The translations under genes and the position numbers were made by a program. Shown piece by piece: positions 50,430 to 59,021 of a DNA stretch of 64,000 bases. Origin of the DNA: Variovorax gossypii (GTDB lineage: Bacteria > Pseudomonadota > Gammaproteobacteria > Burkholderiales > Burkholderiaceae_C); the NCBI RefSeq assembly GCF_003965815.1, contig NZ_RXOE01000002.1, forward strand, positions 1,116,001-1,180,000, read 5' to 3'. The notes beneath the pieces were generated by a model that did not search any database, was not told the origin of the DNA, and saw only the letters and a program-made list of their open reading frames with translations. Within the stretch, counting starts at the first letter, position 1, and each line of letters starts with the position of its first letter.

Positions 50430-51623
50430 ATGTCTTCCTCTTCTTCCGACAACAACAAGCCTTCGTCCTCCAACCTGATGCGCGTGGCGGTGGCCGCGTC
50501 GGCCCTGCTGGTGGTCGCCGGCCTCGCGGCCTTCTGGTATGCCTCCAACGAAGCGAAGAAGGCGCCGGCCAAGGCGGCCGACAACGCCGTCACCGTCACG
50601 ATCCAGGGCAACGCCTGCGAGCCCAACGAGATCACGGTGCCGGCCGGGCGCACCACCTTCACCATCGTCAACAAGTCGAACCGCGCGCTCGAGTGGGAAA
50701 TTCTCGACGGCGTGATGGTGGTGGAGGAGCGCGAGAACATCGCGCCGGGCTTCTCGCAGACCATGACGGTCAAGCTGCAGCCGGGCGAGTTCGCCATCAC
50801 CTGCGGCCTGCTGAGCAACCCGCGCGGCAAGCTGCGCGTGACGCCTTCGGCCGCATCGGACGCCGAGGCCGCGCGGCCCTCGCTGGTCAACTACGTGGGC
50901 GCGCTGGCCGAGTACCAGACGTTCCTGCGCCTGGAGGCCGGCTCGCTCGACGACGCGGCGCGCGCCCTGGCCGACGCCATCAAGGCCGGCGACCTGCAGC
51001 AGGCGAGGGCGCTCTACGTGCCGGCGCACCAGGCCTACAAGCGCATCGAGCCGATGGCGGAGCTCTTCGCCGACCTCGACACCCGCATCAACGCGCGCGC
51101 CGACTACTTCGAGAAGCGCGAGGCCGACCCGGGCTTCAGCGGCTTCCACCGCATCGAGTACGCGCTGTACGGCCAGAACGACCTGAAGAGCGTCGTGCCC
51201 GCGGCCGACAGGCTGATCGCCGACATCGGCGTGCTCAAGGAGCGACTGCGCGGCCTGAACGTACCGCCCGAGCGGCTTGCGGGTTCGGCATCGAAGCTGC
51301 TGCGCCGCGTGGCCGACAACCTGCCGGCCGGCGGCGAGGACCACTACGGCCACGCCGAGGCGGCGAACCTGCAGGGCAGCTACGAAGGCACGAAGAAGAT
51401 CGCCGACCTGCTGCAGCCGCTGCTCGTGAAGGCGGCGCCCGCGCTGCAGAAGAGCGTGGACGAGCGCTTCGCGGCCCTCGACACCGCGCTGGGCCCCTAC
51501 CGCGAAGGCGACGGCTTCAAGCCCGCGCCGCTCGACGAGGCGCAGCGGAAGGCCTTGGCCGATACCGTGCGCGCGCTGGCCGAGGAGCTCGGCAAGGTGA
51601 ATGCCGCGCTCGGCCTGGAATGA
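50430..51623 (+). CDS. efeO: Iron-uptake protein EfeO (cupredoxin + M75)
   Basis: A 397-residue periplasmic protein. A single N-terminal hydrophobic segment (about 17-41) is a signal or membrane anchor. The cupredoxin domain (about 50-145) has the end motif [11 protein letters not shown]. The M75/imelysin domain (about 155-390) contains the HxxE metal motif in GFHRIEYAL. It is 8 bp after efeU. EfeO is thought to bind and pass iron to EfeU; a second M75 protein is encoded two genes downstream. Confidence 0.93.
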   Translation: MSSSSSDNNKPSSSNLMRVAVAASALLVVAGLAAFWYASNEAKKAPAKAADNAVTVTIQGNACEPNEITVPAGRTTFTIVNKSNRALEWEILDGVMVVEERENIAPGFSQTMTVKLQPGEFAITCGLLSNPRGKLRVTPSAASDAEAARPSLVNYVGALAEYQTFLRLEAGSLDDAARALADAIKAGDLQQARALYVPAHQAYKRIEPMAELFADLDTRINARADYFEKREADPGFSGFHRIEYALYGQNDLKSVVPAADRLIADIGVLKERLRGLNVPPERLAGSASKLLRRVADNLPAGGEDHYGHAEAANLQGSYEGTKKIADLLQPLLVKAAPALQKSVDERFAALDTALGPYREGDGFKPAPLDEAQRKALADTVRALAEELGKVNAALGLE

Positions 51624-51639
51624 GTTGAGAGACAGCACC

Positions 51640-52929
51640 ATGGACAAGTCGAACGAGCCCGTTTCCCCGCACCGCCGCCGCATGCTCGGCGCGGCAGGCG
51701 CAGCCTTCGCCGGCCTTGCCGCCACATCGGCCCACGCCGTCGCGGCGCCCGCTGCCGCGGACAGCGGCGCGCAGGTGACCGACGCGCCGCAGAGCACCCA
51801 CACGCAGGACCGCGTGCCCTTCCTCGGCAGGCACCAGGCCGGCATCGTCACGCCGCGCCCGACGGCCGGGATGATCGCGTCGTTCTACGTGCTGGCCGAG
51901 AACCGCGCCGACCTGGAGCGGCTGTTCCGCACGCTCACCGAGCGCGTCGCCTTCCTCACGCAGGGCGGGCCGCAGACGGACCCCGACCCCAAGCTGCCGC
52001 CGGCGGGCTCGGGCATCCTCGGGCCGGTGGTGCAGCCCGACGGGCTGACGGTGACGGTGTCGGTCGGCGCCTCGCTGTTCGACGAGCGCTTCGGCCTCGC
52101 GAAGAAGAAGCCGCTGCGGCTCAGCCAGATGCAGCGCCACCCGAACGACGCGCTCGACGCCGCGCTGTGCCACGGCGACCTGTCGATCCAGTTCTGCGCC
52201 AACACGCCCGACACCAACATCCACGCGCTGCGCGACATCATCAAGAACACGCCCGACCTGCTGGTGCTGCACTGGAAGCAGGAAGGCACGGTGCCACCTA
52301 TTCCGGCGGTGCCGGGCAAGCCGGCCGAGAGCGCGCGCAACTTCCTCGGCTTCAGGGACGGCTCGGCCAACCCCGACTCGGCCGACGGCGGGCTCATGGA
52401 CCGCATCGTCTGGGTGCAGCCCGGCGGCGACGAGCCGGCCTGGGCCGCGGGCGGCAGCTACCAGGCGGTGCGCATCATCCGCAACTTCGTCGAGCGCTGG
52501 GACCGCACGCCGCTGCAGGAGCAGGAGGCCATCATGGGCCGCCTGAAGCCCACCGGCGCGCCCATGGACGGCGGCAAGACCGAGCACGACGTGCCCGACT
52601 ACGCGAAGGACCCCGAAGGCAAGGTCACGCCGATGGATGCGCACATCCGCCTGGCGAATCCGCGCACCAAGGCTTCGGACAAGAACCTGATGCTGCGCCG
52701 GCCCTTCAACTACTCGAACGGCGTCACCAAATCGGGCCAGCTCGAGATGGGGCTGCTGTTCATCTGCTACCAGGCCAACCTCGAGAACGGCTTCATCGCC
52801 GTGCAGAAGCGCCTCGACGGCGAACCGCTCGAGGAATACATCAAGCCCATCGGCGGCGGCTTCTTCTTCACGCTGCCGGGCGTGCGGGACGAGCGCGACT
52901 GGCTGGGGCGCTCGCTGATGTCCGCCTGA
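51640..52929 (+). CDS. efeB: DyP-type heme peroxidase EfeB
   Basis: This 429-residue periplasmic heme peroxidase begins at 51640. A twin-arginine export signal (RRR at 12-14, then [13 protein letters not shown]) is clear. The DyP motif [10 protein letters not shown] and the proximal heme His in [10 protein letters not shown] are intact. In the Efe system it is proposed to oxidise Fe(II) during uptake. It follows efeO by 16 bp. Confidence 0.95.
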   Translation: MDKSNEPVSPHRRRMLGAAGAAFAGLAATSAHAVAAPAAADSGAQVTDAPQSTHTQDRVPFLGRHQAGIVTPRPTAGMIASFYVLAENRADLERLFRTLTERVAFLTQGGPQTDPDPKLPPAGSGILGPVVQPDGLTVTVSVGASLFDERFGLAKKKPLRLSQMQRHPNDALDAALCHGDLSIQFCANTPDTNIHALRDIIKNTPDLLVLHWKQEGTVPPIPAVPGKPAESARNFLGFRDGSANPDSADGGLMDRIVWVQPGGDEPAWAAGGSYQAVRIIRNFVERWDRTPLQEQEAIMGRLKPTGAPMDGGKTEHDVPDYAKDPEGKVTPMDAHIRLANPRTKASDKNLMLRRPFNYSNGVTKSGQLEMGLLFICYQANLENGFIAVQKRLDGEPLEEYIKPIGGGFFFTLPGVRDERDWLGRSLMSA

Positions 52930-52992
52930 AGTCCGCCTGACTTCGCCCAAAGGCCACAAGTTTTTTCATCACTGCCCAGAACAAGGAGATCC

Positions 52993-53829
52993 ATGACCGT
53001 GCAGTTCCGCCGCCACTTCCTCGCCACTTTCGTCGCAGGCTTCGCCGGGCTCTACGCCGCGGGCGCGCAGGCCGCCGTGTCGCCGCTCGAACTGGTCGGA
53101 CCGATCTCCGACTACAAGATCTACGTCGCCGAGAACGTGCGCAAGCTGGCCGCGGACACGCGCGCCTTCACCGCCGCGGTGAAGGCCGGCGACATCGAGA
53201 AGGCGAAGAAGCTCTATGCGCCGACGCGCACGAGCTACGAGCGCATCGAGCCGGTGGCCGAACTCTTCAACGACCTCGACAAGGCCATCGACTCGCGCGC
53301 CGACGACCACGAGAAGGCCGAGAAGGACCCGGACTTCGGCGGCTTCCACCGCATCGAATACGGCCTCTGGACGCAGAAGAGCACCAAGGAACTCGCCCCC
53401 GTGGCCGACAAGCTGCTGGCCAACGTGCTCGAGCTGCAGAAGCGCCTGTCCGCGCTGACCTTCCCGCCCGAGAAGGTGGTTGGCGGCGCCGCGGTGCTGA
53501 TGGAGGAAGTGGCCGCCACCAAGATCTCGGGCGAGGAGAACCGCTACAGCCACACCGATCTGTGGGACTTCCAGTCGAACTTCGAGGGCGCCTACAAGAT
53601 CGTCGAGCTGCTGCGCCCGCTGGTCGTGAAGGAGAACAAGGCCTTCTCGGACAAGGCCGAGGCCAATTTCAAGGTGGTTTTCGACACGCTGGCCAAGTAC
53701 AGGACGGCCGACAGCGGCTTCGAAACCTATTCGAAGCTCAGCGAACGCGACCGCAAACTGCTGGCCGGGCGGGTCAACACGCTGGCCGAAGACCTGTCGA
53801 AGCTGCGCGGCATGCTGGGGCTGAACTGA
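52993..53829 (+). CDS. EfeM-like M75 protein without cupredoxin
   Basis: A 278-residue exported protein with a signal peptide (LATFVAGFAGLYAAGAQA) and one M75/imelysin-type domain with HxxE in GFHRIEYGL. It resembles the C-terminal half of EfeO but lacks the cupredoxin domain, the arrangement called EfeM. Paired with full EfeO it gives two iron-binding periplasmic partners for one permease. It is 63 bp after efeB and preceded by an AAGGAG ribosome-binding site. Confidence 0.9.
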   Translation: MTVQFRRHFLATFVAGFAGLYAAGAQAAVSPLELVGPISDYKIYVAENVRKLAADTRAFTAAVKAGDIEKAKKLYAPTRTSYERIEPVAELFNDLDKAIDSRADDHEKAEKDPDFGGFHRIEYGLWTQKSTKELAPVADKLLANVLELQKRLSALTFPPEKVVGGAAVLMEEVAATKISGEENRYSHTDLWDFQSNFEGAYKIVELLRPLVVKENKAFSDKAEANFKVVFDTLAKYRTADSGFETYSKLSERDRKLLAGRVNTLAEDLSKLRGMLGLN

Positions 53830-53893
53830 TCGAAAACCCCCGGTTTGGCTGATCCCGAACGCTTTTGAAGGGGTTTGGTCAGGTTTTCGCGAG

Positions 53894-53908
53894 TGAGAAT
53901 TGCTAGCA
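53894..53908. promoter_or_regulatory. Fur-like site upstream of feoA
   Basis: TGAGAAT-T-GCTAGCA has the same TGAGAAT left arm as the site before efeU, with a poor right arm. It lies 50 bp upstream of the feoA start. The imperfect arm keeps confidence low. Confidence 0.4.
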
Positions 53909-53958
53909 TCTAGGTTTTGCTTACAGGTGCGCCCGGTATCCAGGGCGCCGCCCCCACC

Positions 53959-54264
53959 GTGCGAACCAACGATTTCGGCACCGCGCCGGCCCCGACCGCC
54001 GTCGCCCTGCGCCTCGACCAGCTTCCCAGCAACCAATGGGCCACCGTGCTCGACGTGGCCCGTCCCGAGGGCGCGGACGACCGTGAACTCGTCCTGCGCC
54101 TGACCGAAATCGGCTTCGTGCCGGGCGAGGCGGTGCGCATCGTCGCCAGCGGCATTCCGGGCCGCGAACCGCTGGCGGTGCGCCTGGGGCACACCACTTT
54201 CGCGCTGCGCCGCCACGAGGCCGCGCTGATCCACGTCACGCCGGGAGCCGCGAACCATGGTTGA
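53959..54264 (+). CDS. feoA: Ferrous iron transport protein A
   Basis: A 101-residue cytoplasmic SH3-like protein that aids FeoB. The core domain is intact (LTEIGFVPGEAVRIVASG, PLAVRLGHTTFALRRHEA). The frame contains no ATG; I chose GTG 53959 (MRTNDFG) as the likeliest start, with TTG 53917 as an alternative. It overlaps feoB by 8 bp, indicating coupling. A 20-residue Ala/Pro N-terminal extension precedes the domain. Confidence 0.87.
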   Translation: MRTNDFGTAPAPTAVALRLDQLPSNQWATVLDVARPEGADDRELVLRLTEIGFVPGEAVRIVASGIPGREPLAVRLGHTTFALRRHEAALIHVTPGAANHG

Positions 54265-56152
54265 AGCCGTCGTCCAGGGCCCGGGCCGCCTCGCGCCCAC
54301 CGCGCAGCCGGGCCGCATCGCCCTGCTGGGCAATCCCAACTGCGGCAAGACCGCGCTGTTCAACCTGCTCACCGGCAGCCGCCAGAAGGTGGCCAACTAC
54401 GCCGGCGTGACCGTCGAGCGCAAGGAAGGCTCGCTGCGCACGCCCTCGGGCCGCCGCGTCTTCGTGCTCGACCTGCCGGGCGCCTACAGCCTGAACGCCC
54501 TGAGCGCCGACGAGGCCGTCACGCGCGACATCGTCACCGGCCAGAGCAAGGAAGCCCTGCCCGACCTGCTGGTGTGCGTCACCGACGCCACCAACCTTCG
54601 CCTGAACCTGCGGCTGGTGCTCGAGGCCAGGCGCCTCGGCCTGCCGATGGTGGTGGCGCTCAACATGACCGACATGGCGAAGAAGCAGGGCATCGTGGTC
54701 GACACGACGGTGCTCGCGCGCGAGCTGGGCGTGCCGGTCATCGAGACCGTCGGCGTGCACACCGGCGGCGCGCAGGGCCTGCTCCAGGCGCTCGACACGC
54801 CCGTGGCCGCCGCCGCGCCGAAACCCTGGCAGGCGCCGGACCTCGACGACGTGCTGGCCACGCAGCGCGAGGTGCGGCGCATCCTCGGCCTCGCGGTGAA
54901 GGAACCGGTCGGCAGCCTCGCCACCAGCGACCGCATCGACCGCGTGGTGCTGCACCCCGTGTGGGGCATGCTGGTGCTGGCCGTCACCATGTTCCTGATG
55001 TTCCAGGCCGTGTTCAGCTGGGCCAACGTGCCGATGGACGCCATCAAGGCCGGCACCGAGGGCCTGGGCAACCTGCTGAAGACCTACATGCCCGAGGGCA
55101 TGCTGCAGAGCCTGCTGGTCGACGGCGTGATCGCCGGCGTGGGCGGCGTGATCGTCTTCCTGCCGCAGATCCTGATTCTTTTCCTCTTCATCCTCGCGCT
55201 GGAAGACTCGGGCTACCTGCCGCGCGCGGCCTTCCTGCTCGACCGCGTGATGGGCACCGTGGGGCTGTCGGGCCGCTCGTTCATTCCGCTGCTGTCGAGC
55301 TTCGCCTGCGCCATTCCGGGCGTGATGGCCACGCGCACCATCAGCAACTGGCGCGACCGCATCACGACCATCATGATCGCGCCGCTCATGACCTGCTCGG
55401 CGCGGCTGCCGGTGTATGCGCTGCTCATCGCGGCCTTCATTCCGGCGCGCACCGTGGGCGGCGTCTTCAACCTGCAGGGCGTGGTGCTCTTCGGGCTCTA
55501 CGTGTTCGGCATCGTCTCGGCCATGACCGTGGCCTGGGTCATGAAGCGCTTCCGCGACAACGCGCAGCACTCGCCGCTGCTGATGGAGCTGCCGGCCTAC
55601 CGCTGGCCCAACCTGCGCAACCTGGCGCTGGGCCTGTACGAGCGCGCGTGGATCTTCATCCAGCGCGTGGGCACGATCATCCTCACGCTGACGATCCTGC
55701 TTTGGTTCCTGTCGACCTTCCCGTCGCCGCCCGAGGGTGCGACCGGCCCGGCCATCCAGTACAGCCTGGCCGGCATGATTGGCCGCGGCCTCGAGCACAT
55801 CTTCGCGCCCATCGGCTTCAACTGGCAGATCTCGATCGCGCTGGTGCCGGGCATGGCTGCGCGCGAGGTGGCCGTGGGCGCGCTCGGCACGGTGTATGCG
55901 CTGTCGGCCACGGGCGACGACGTGGCGGGTGCGCTGGAGCCGCTCATCGCCGGCAGCTGGACGCTGGCCACCGCGCTGTCGCTGCTGGTCTGGTACGTGT
56001 TCGCGCCGCAGTGCATCTCGACGCTGGCGGCCGTGAAGCGCGAGACCGGCTCGTGGAAGTACGTCTGGATCATGGCGGGCTACCTCTTCGCGCTGGCCTA
56101 TCTGGCCTGCTTCGTGACCTACCACGTTGCAGTGGCACTCGGAGCCGGTTAA
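54257..56152 (+). CDS. feoB: Ferrous iron transporter FeoB
   Basis: This 631-residue inner-membrane Fe(II) transporter has an N-terminal G domain: G1 GNPNCGKTALF, G3 DLPGAYSL, G4 NMTD. The remaining residues form Gate/core membrane helices with Cys in SSFACAIPG and TCSARLP. The C-terminal cytoplasmic tail of enterobacterial FeoB is absent, explaining the shorter length. It overlaps feoA and precedes the Cys-rich peptide by 46 bp. Confidence 0.96.
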   Translation: MVEAVVQGPGRLAPTAQPGRIALLGNPNCGKTALFNLLTGSRQKVANYAGVTVERKEGSLRTPSGRRVFVLDLPGAYSLNALSADEAVTRDIVTGQSKEALPDLLVCVTDATNLRLNLRLVLEARRLGLPMVVALNMTDMAKKQGIVVDTTVLARELGVPVIETVGVHTGGAQGLLQALDTPVAAAAPKPWQAPDLDDVLATQREVRRILGLAVKEPVGSLATSDRIDRVVLHPVWGMLVLAVTMFLMFQAVFSWANVPMDAIKAGTEGLGNLLKTYMPEGMLQSLLVDGVIAGVGGVIVFLPQILILFLFILALEDSGYLPRAAFLLDRVMGTVGLSGRSFIPLLSSFACAIPGVMATRTISNWRDRITTIMIAPLMTCSARLPVYALLIAAFIPARTVGGVFNLQGVVLFGLYVFGIVSAMTVAWVMKRFRDNAQHSPLLMELPAYRWPNLRNLALGLYERAWIFIQRVGTIILTLTILLWFLSTFPSPPEGATGPAIQYSLAGMIGRGLEHIFAPIGFNWQISIALVPGMAAREVAVGALGTVYALSATGDDVAGALEPLIAGSWTLATALSLLVWYVFAPQCISTLAAVKRETGSWKYVWIMAGYLFALAYLACFVTYHVAVALGAG

Positions 56153-56198
56153 AACCGCCGCTGACGCTGAAAGGTTTGAAGAAAAGGTCGAAGAAGAA

Positions 56199-56489
56199 AT
56201 GGCACAGCAACTGATCGTCGGATTGATCGTCGCGGCCGCCGCGTTCTACGCGGTCTGGCGCTGGATGCCCGCGGGATGGCGCCGCGGCGCCGCGCAGAAG
56301 CTCGCGGCCGGCACGCAGCGCGCGGGCCTGATCGACGAGGAACGCGCGAAGGAACTCGCCACCTCGCTCGCCAAGACATCGGGCTGCGGCTCGTGCGACG
56401 CCTGCGGGAGCTGCGCTCCCAAGACCCCCGTCAAACAATCGCAAGCCGACCAGGCCGTCAGCCCCAGCCCGTCCACGCACGGCCGCTGA
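56199..56489 (+). CDS. FeoB-associated Cys-rich membrane protein
   Basis: This 96-residue protein starts at ATG 56199 (MAQQLIVG) after an AAGAAG stretch. It has one N-terminal membrane span (LIVGLIVAAAAFYAVW) and a cysteine cluster CGSCDACGSC near 66-75, the layout of small FeoB-associated proteins. Enterobacterial FeoC is unrelated in sequence but sits in the same place and may bind an Fe-S cluster; this peptide may replace it. The next gene starts 5 bp later. Confidence 0.8.
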   Translation: MAQQLIVGLIVAAAAFYAVWRWMPAGWRRGAAQKLAAGTQRAGLIDEERAKELATSLAKTSGCGSCDACGSCAPKTPVKQSQADQAVSPSPSTHGR

Positions 56490-56494
56490 GACCG

Positions 56495-57679
56495 ATGCCC
56501 GCTCACATCCTCGTCGCCGGGGGCGGCATCGGGGGGCTGGCCACCGCGCTGGCGCTTTCTAGGAATCGTCACCGGGCCGACGTCTTCGAGCAGGCGGCGG
56601 TCTTCGGCGAGATCGGCGCCGGCGTGCAGCTGGGCCCCAACGCCACGCGGCGTCTCGGGCAACTCGACCTGGGCACAGGGCTCGCGGCCATCGCGGCGCG
56701 GCCCGAGGCGCTGGTGGTGCACAGCGCCGAAAGCGGCTCCGAACTGGCCCGCATGCCGCTCGGCGACGCCATGCAGCGGCGCTACGGCTCTCCCTATTTC
56801 TGCGTGCATCGCGCCGACCTTCACGGCCTGCTGCTCGACGCCGTGCGCGCGCGCGGCAACGGCACGCTGGTGACCGGCGCCCAGATCAGGCAGGTGGAAA
56901 CCAGCGACGACCTCGTCTGCCTGTCGAGCGCCGATGCGCGCGCCTGGGAGGGCGAAGCCATCGTCGGCGCCGACGGCCTCTGGAGCACGGTGCGGCGGCG
57001 GCTGGACAGCGAATCCGCCGCGCAGCCCCCGCGCGTTACCGGCCACACGGCCTGGCGCGCGTTGATCGAGCAATCGGCCCTGCCGGCCGCACTGCGCCGC
57101 GGGCGGGTCGATGTCTGGCTCGGTCCGCGCCTGCATGCGGTGGCCTACCCGGTGCGTGGCGGCGACTGGCTCAACGTGGTCGTTATCGCCGAGTCCGCCC
57201 CCGCCGGCGACGCGCGCGACTGGGACCAGTCGACCAGCGTCGCGGCCCTGAAGCAGGCCATGGGCCGAAGCTGCGCGAGCCTGCAATCGCTGCTCGACGC
57301 CATGCCTGCCTGGCGCGCATGGTCGCTGGGAGACCGCGCGCCGATGACCGGCCCGGCCGACATGGCGCACGAGCGCGTCGCTCTGGTGGGCGACGCGGCG
57401 CACCCCATGGTGCCGTACCTGGCGCAGGGCGCCGGCATGGCCATCGAGGATGCCGTGGCGCTGGCCGATGCGATGACCGATGCCGGTGCGGCCGACGTGC
57501 CCGCCGCCTTCGCGCGCTATGCCGAGGCACGTTGGGCACGCAACGCCCAGGTGCAGGCGCGCGCGCGCCGCAACGGCGAGATCTTCCACGCCACGGGCGC
57601 GGTGCGGCTGGGCCGCGACATGGCGATGCGCCTTCTGGGCGCGAAGCTGCTCGACCAGCCCTGGCTGTACGGCGGTTGA
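56495..57679 (+). CDS. FAD-dependent aromatic monooxygenase
   Basis: This 394-residue flavoprotein is of the PHBH/salicylate hydroxylase type. The FAD motif is VAGGGIGGLATAL, the FAD/NADPH motif is IVGADGLWSTVRR, and the second FAD motif is ALVGDAAHPMVPYLAQG. Substrate is unknown. It is closest to 3- or 6-hydroxybenzoate/salicylate-type hydroxylases in overall pattern. It starts 5 bp after the Cys-rich gene and converges with the SUKH/ankyrin gene 21 bp away. Confidence 0.88.
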   Translation: MPAHILVAGGGIGGLATALALSRNRHRADVFEQAAVFGEIGAGVQLGPNATRRLGQLDLGTGLAAIAARPEALVVHSAESGSELARMPLGDAMQRRYGSPYFCVHRADLHGLLLDAVRARGNGTLVTGAQIRQVETSDDLVCLSSADARAWEGEAIVGADGLWSTVRRRLDSESAAQPPRVTGHTAWRALIEQSALPAALRRGRVDVWLGPRLHAVAYPVRGGDWLNVVVIAESAPAGDARDWDQSTSVAALKQAMGRSCASLQSLLDAMPAWRAWSLGDRAPMTGPADMAHERVALVGDAAHPMVPYLAQGAGMAIEDAVALADAMTDAGAADVPAAFARYAEARWARNAQVQARARRNGEIFHATGAVRLGRDMAMRLLGAKLLDQPWLYGG

Positions 57680-57700
57680 CGGCGCCGCGCGCCGGCGCGC

Positions 57701-58951
57701 TCAGAGCCGGAACGTCTGCAGGTGATCGATGCGTTCGGCTAAACCTTCCTGCCCCAGGTAGTGACCGTACTTGCCGCCCTGCATCTTTGCGAGCGAGCCC
57801 TCCAGGTCGAGCAGCATCGCGTCGCGCTCCGCCACGAACGCGGGCGCCACGTCGATGCCCGCCTTCGCGCAGGCGTCCGCGATCAGGTGCGCGCTCGCCG
57901 GCGCGCCGCAGGCCGCGCACTTGACGATCGCCGCCACGTTGGGCTCCGCGCCGTTGTCCAGCAGGGCGCTCGTGAGTTCGGGCGAGATCTGCCCGTCGAT
58001 GTTGCGCAGCGCATCGGCTGCCACCGGCGCGCCAGCGCGCACCAGCGCAGCGGCCGCTGCGAAGGCCCCATGGCTCACCGCGACATCGGTGGCCAGCGCG
58101 CTGCCTTGCTGCGGCCCGTCGAAGTCCACGCCGGCGGCCGCGAGTTCGGCCACCAGCTTCGCATCGTCGGTCGCGATCGCATGGCGCAGGGCCACGCGTG
58201 CGAGCTGCGGCTGGTGGCGCAGCGTGCCTTCGGCCAGCGGCGTGCGCCAGTCGACCACGGCACGGCAATAGAAGGTCACGACCTTGTCCATCAGGTCGAG
58301 GTCGAGCCCGTGGTCCTGGTGCCGGTCGTCGAGGTAGCCGAGCAGCGTCTGGCCCGAGAAGTAGTCGCCGGTGGGAGCCAGCGGGTCTTCGTCGAGGCGC
58401 AGCGCCGCGAACGCGCCGCGCAGGTCGGGGGCGACGGTGTTCACGCTGTCTTCGTGCAGCGCGTGCGTCCAGGCCGGCGGCAGGCCCTTCTTCCAGGCGA
58501 CGATCTGACCGTGCCCCGCGCCGGGCTCGACCACCGCGTAGATGCGGTCGGTGTACTCGAAGCCGCCGAAGGGCAGGTGCGTGAGCTTGCCGGTCCAGGG
58601 CGTGCCGTTTTCCTCGGCGGCCTCCTGGGCCAGTTCCTGCTCGTGCTCGATCCAGCCCTGCAGGTCGTGGTAGCCGTCGCTGCCGTCCCAGAAGAGTTCG
58701 TTCCAGCTGATGCCCTCGAGGTTGCCGTTCATCTCGAGCGACAGGTCGTAGTCGAGACGTCCGCCGGCGGTTTCCTGCCACAGCGCGACCAGCGCTTCGG
58801 GAAGTGGGCCCGAGCACAGGGCCTGCACGGCCTCGATCTGCTGGCTGGGCATCGGCGGCTGCGCGTCGAAGATCACGCGCTCGGCGAACAGCACGATGCC
58901 GTGTTCGCGCAGGGTGGAGAGCTCGTCGGTTGTGAACCGGATGTCGTTCAT
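57701..58951 (-). CDS. SUKH (SMI1/KNR4)-ankyrin protein downstream of the RT
   Basis: A 416-residue cytoplasmic protein starting at 58951 (MNDIRFTTDEL) after ACGGAGG. The N-terminal ~200 residues resemble the SMI1/KNR4 fold (LPEALVALWQETAGG, WNELFWDGSDGYHDLQGWIE, KKGLPPAWTHAL). The C-terminal half has three or four ankyrin-like repeats (VALRHAIATDDAKLVAELAA, ALVRAGAPVAADALRN). SUKH proteins are often immunity proteins in toxin systems. It follows the reverse transcriptase gene by 70 bp on the same strand and may share its transcript. Confidence 0.75.
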   Translation of the reverse strand: MNDIRFTTDELSTLREHGIVLFAERVIFDAQPPMPSQQIEAVQALCSGPLPEALVALWQETAGGRLDYDLSLEMNGNLEGISWNELFWDGSDGYHDLQGWIEHEQELAQEAAEENGTPWTGKLTHLPFGGFEYTDRIYAVVEPGAGHGQIVAWKKGLPPAWTHALHEDSVNTVAPDLRGAFAALRLDEDPLAPTGDYFSGQTLLGYLDDRHQDHGLDLDLMDKVVTFYCRAVVDWRTPLAEGTLRHQPQLARVALRHAIATDDAKLVAELAAAGVDFDGPQQGSALATDVAVSHGAFAAAAALVRAGAPVAADALRNIDGQISPELTSALLDNGAEPNVAAIVKCAACGAPASAHLIADACAKAGIDVAPAFVAERDAMLLDLEGSLAKMQGGKYGHYLGQEGLAERIDHLQTFRL

Positions 58952-59021
58952 GGCTGGGCCTCCGTTGTTTTCCAAAAATGTAGCGCTTTGCGGTCGCAGG
59001 GCAATCCGGGCCACCCCAGCT

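Noticed and set aside
53830..53880. AAACCCC/GGGGTTT pair as a terminator after the EfeM-like gene
   Set aside because: The loop would be about 27 bases and the T-run is weak.
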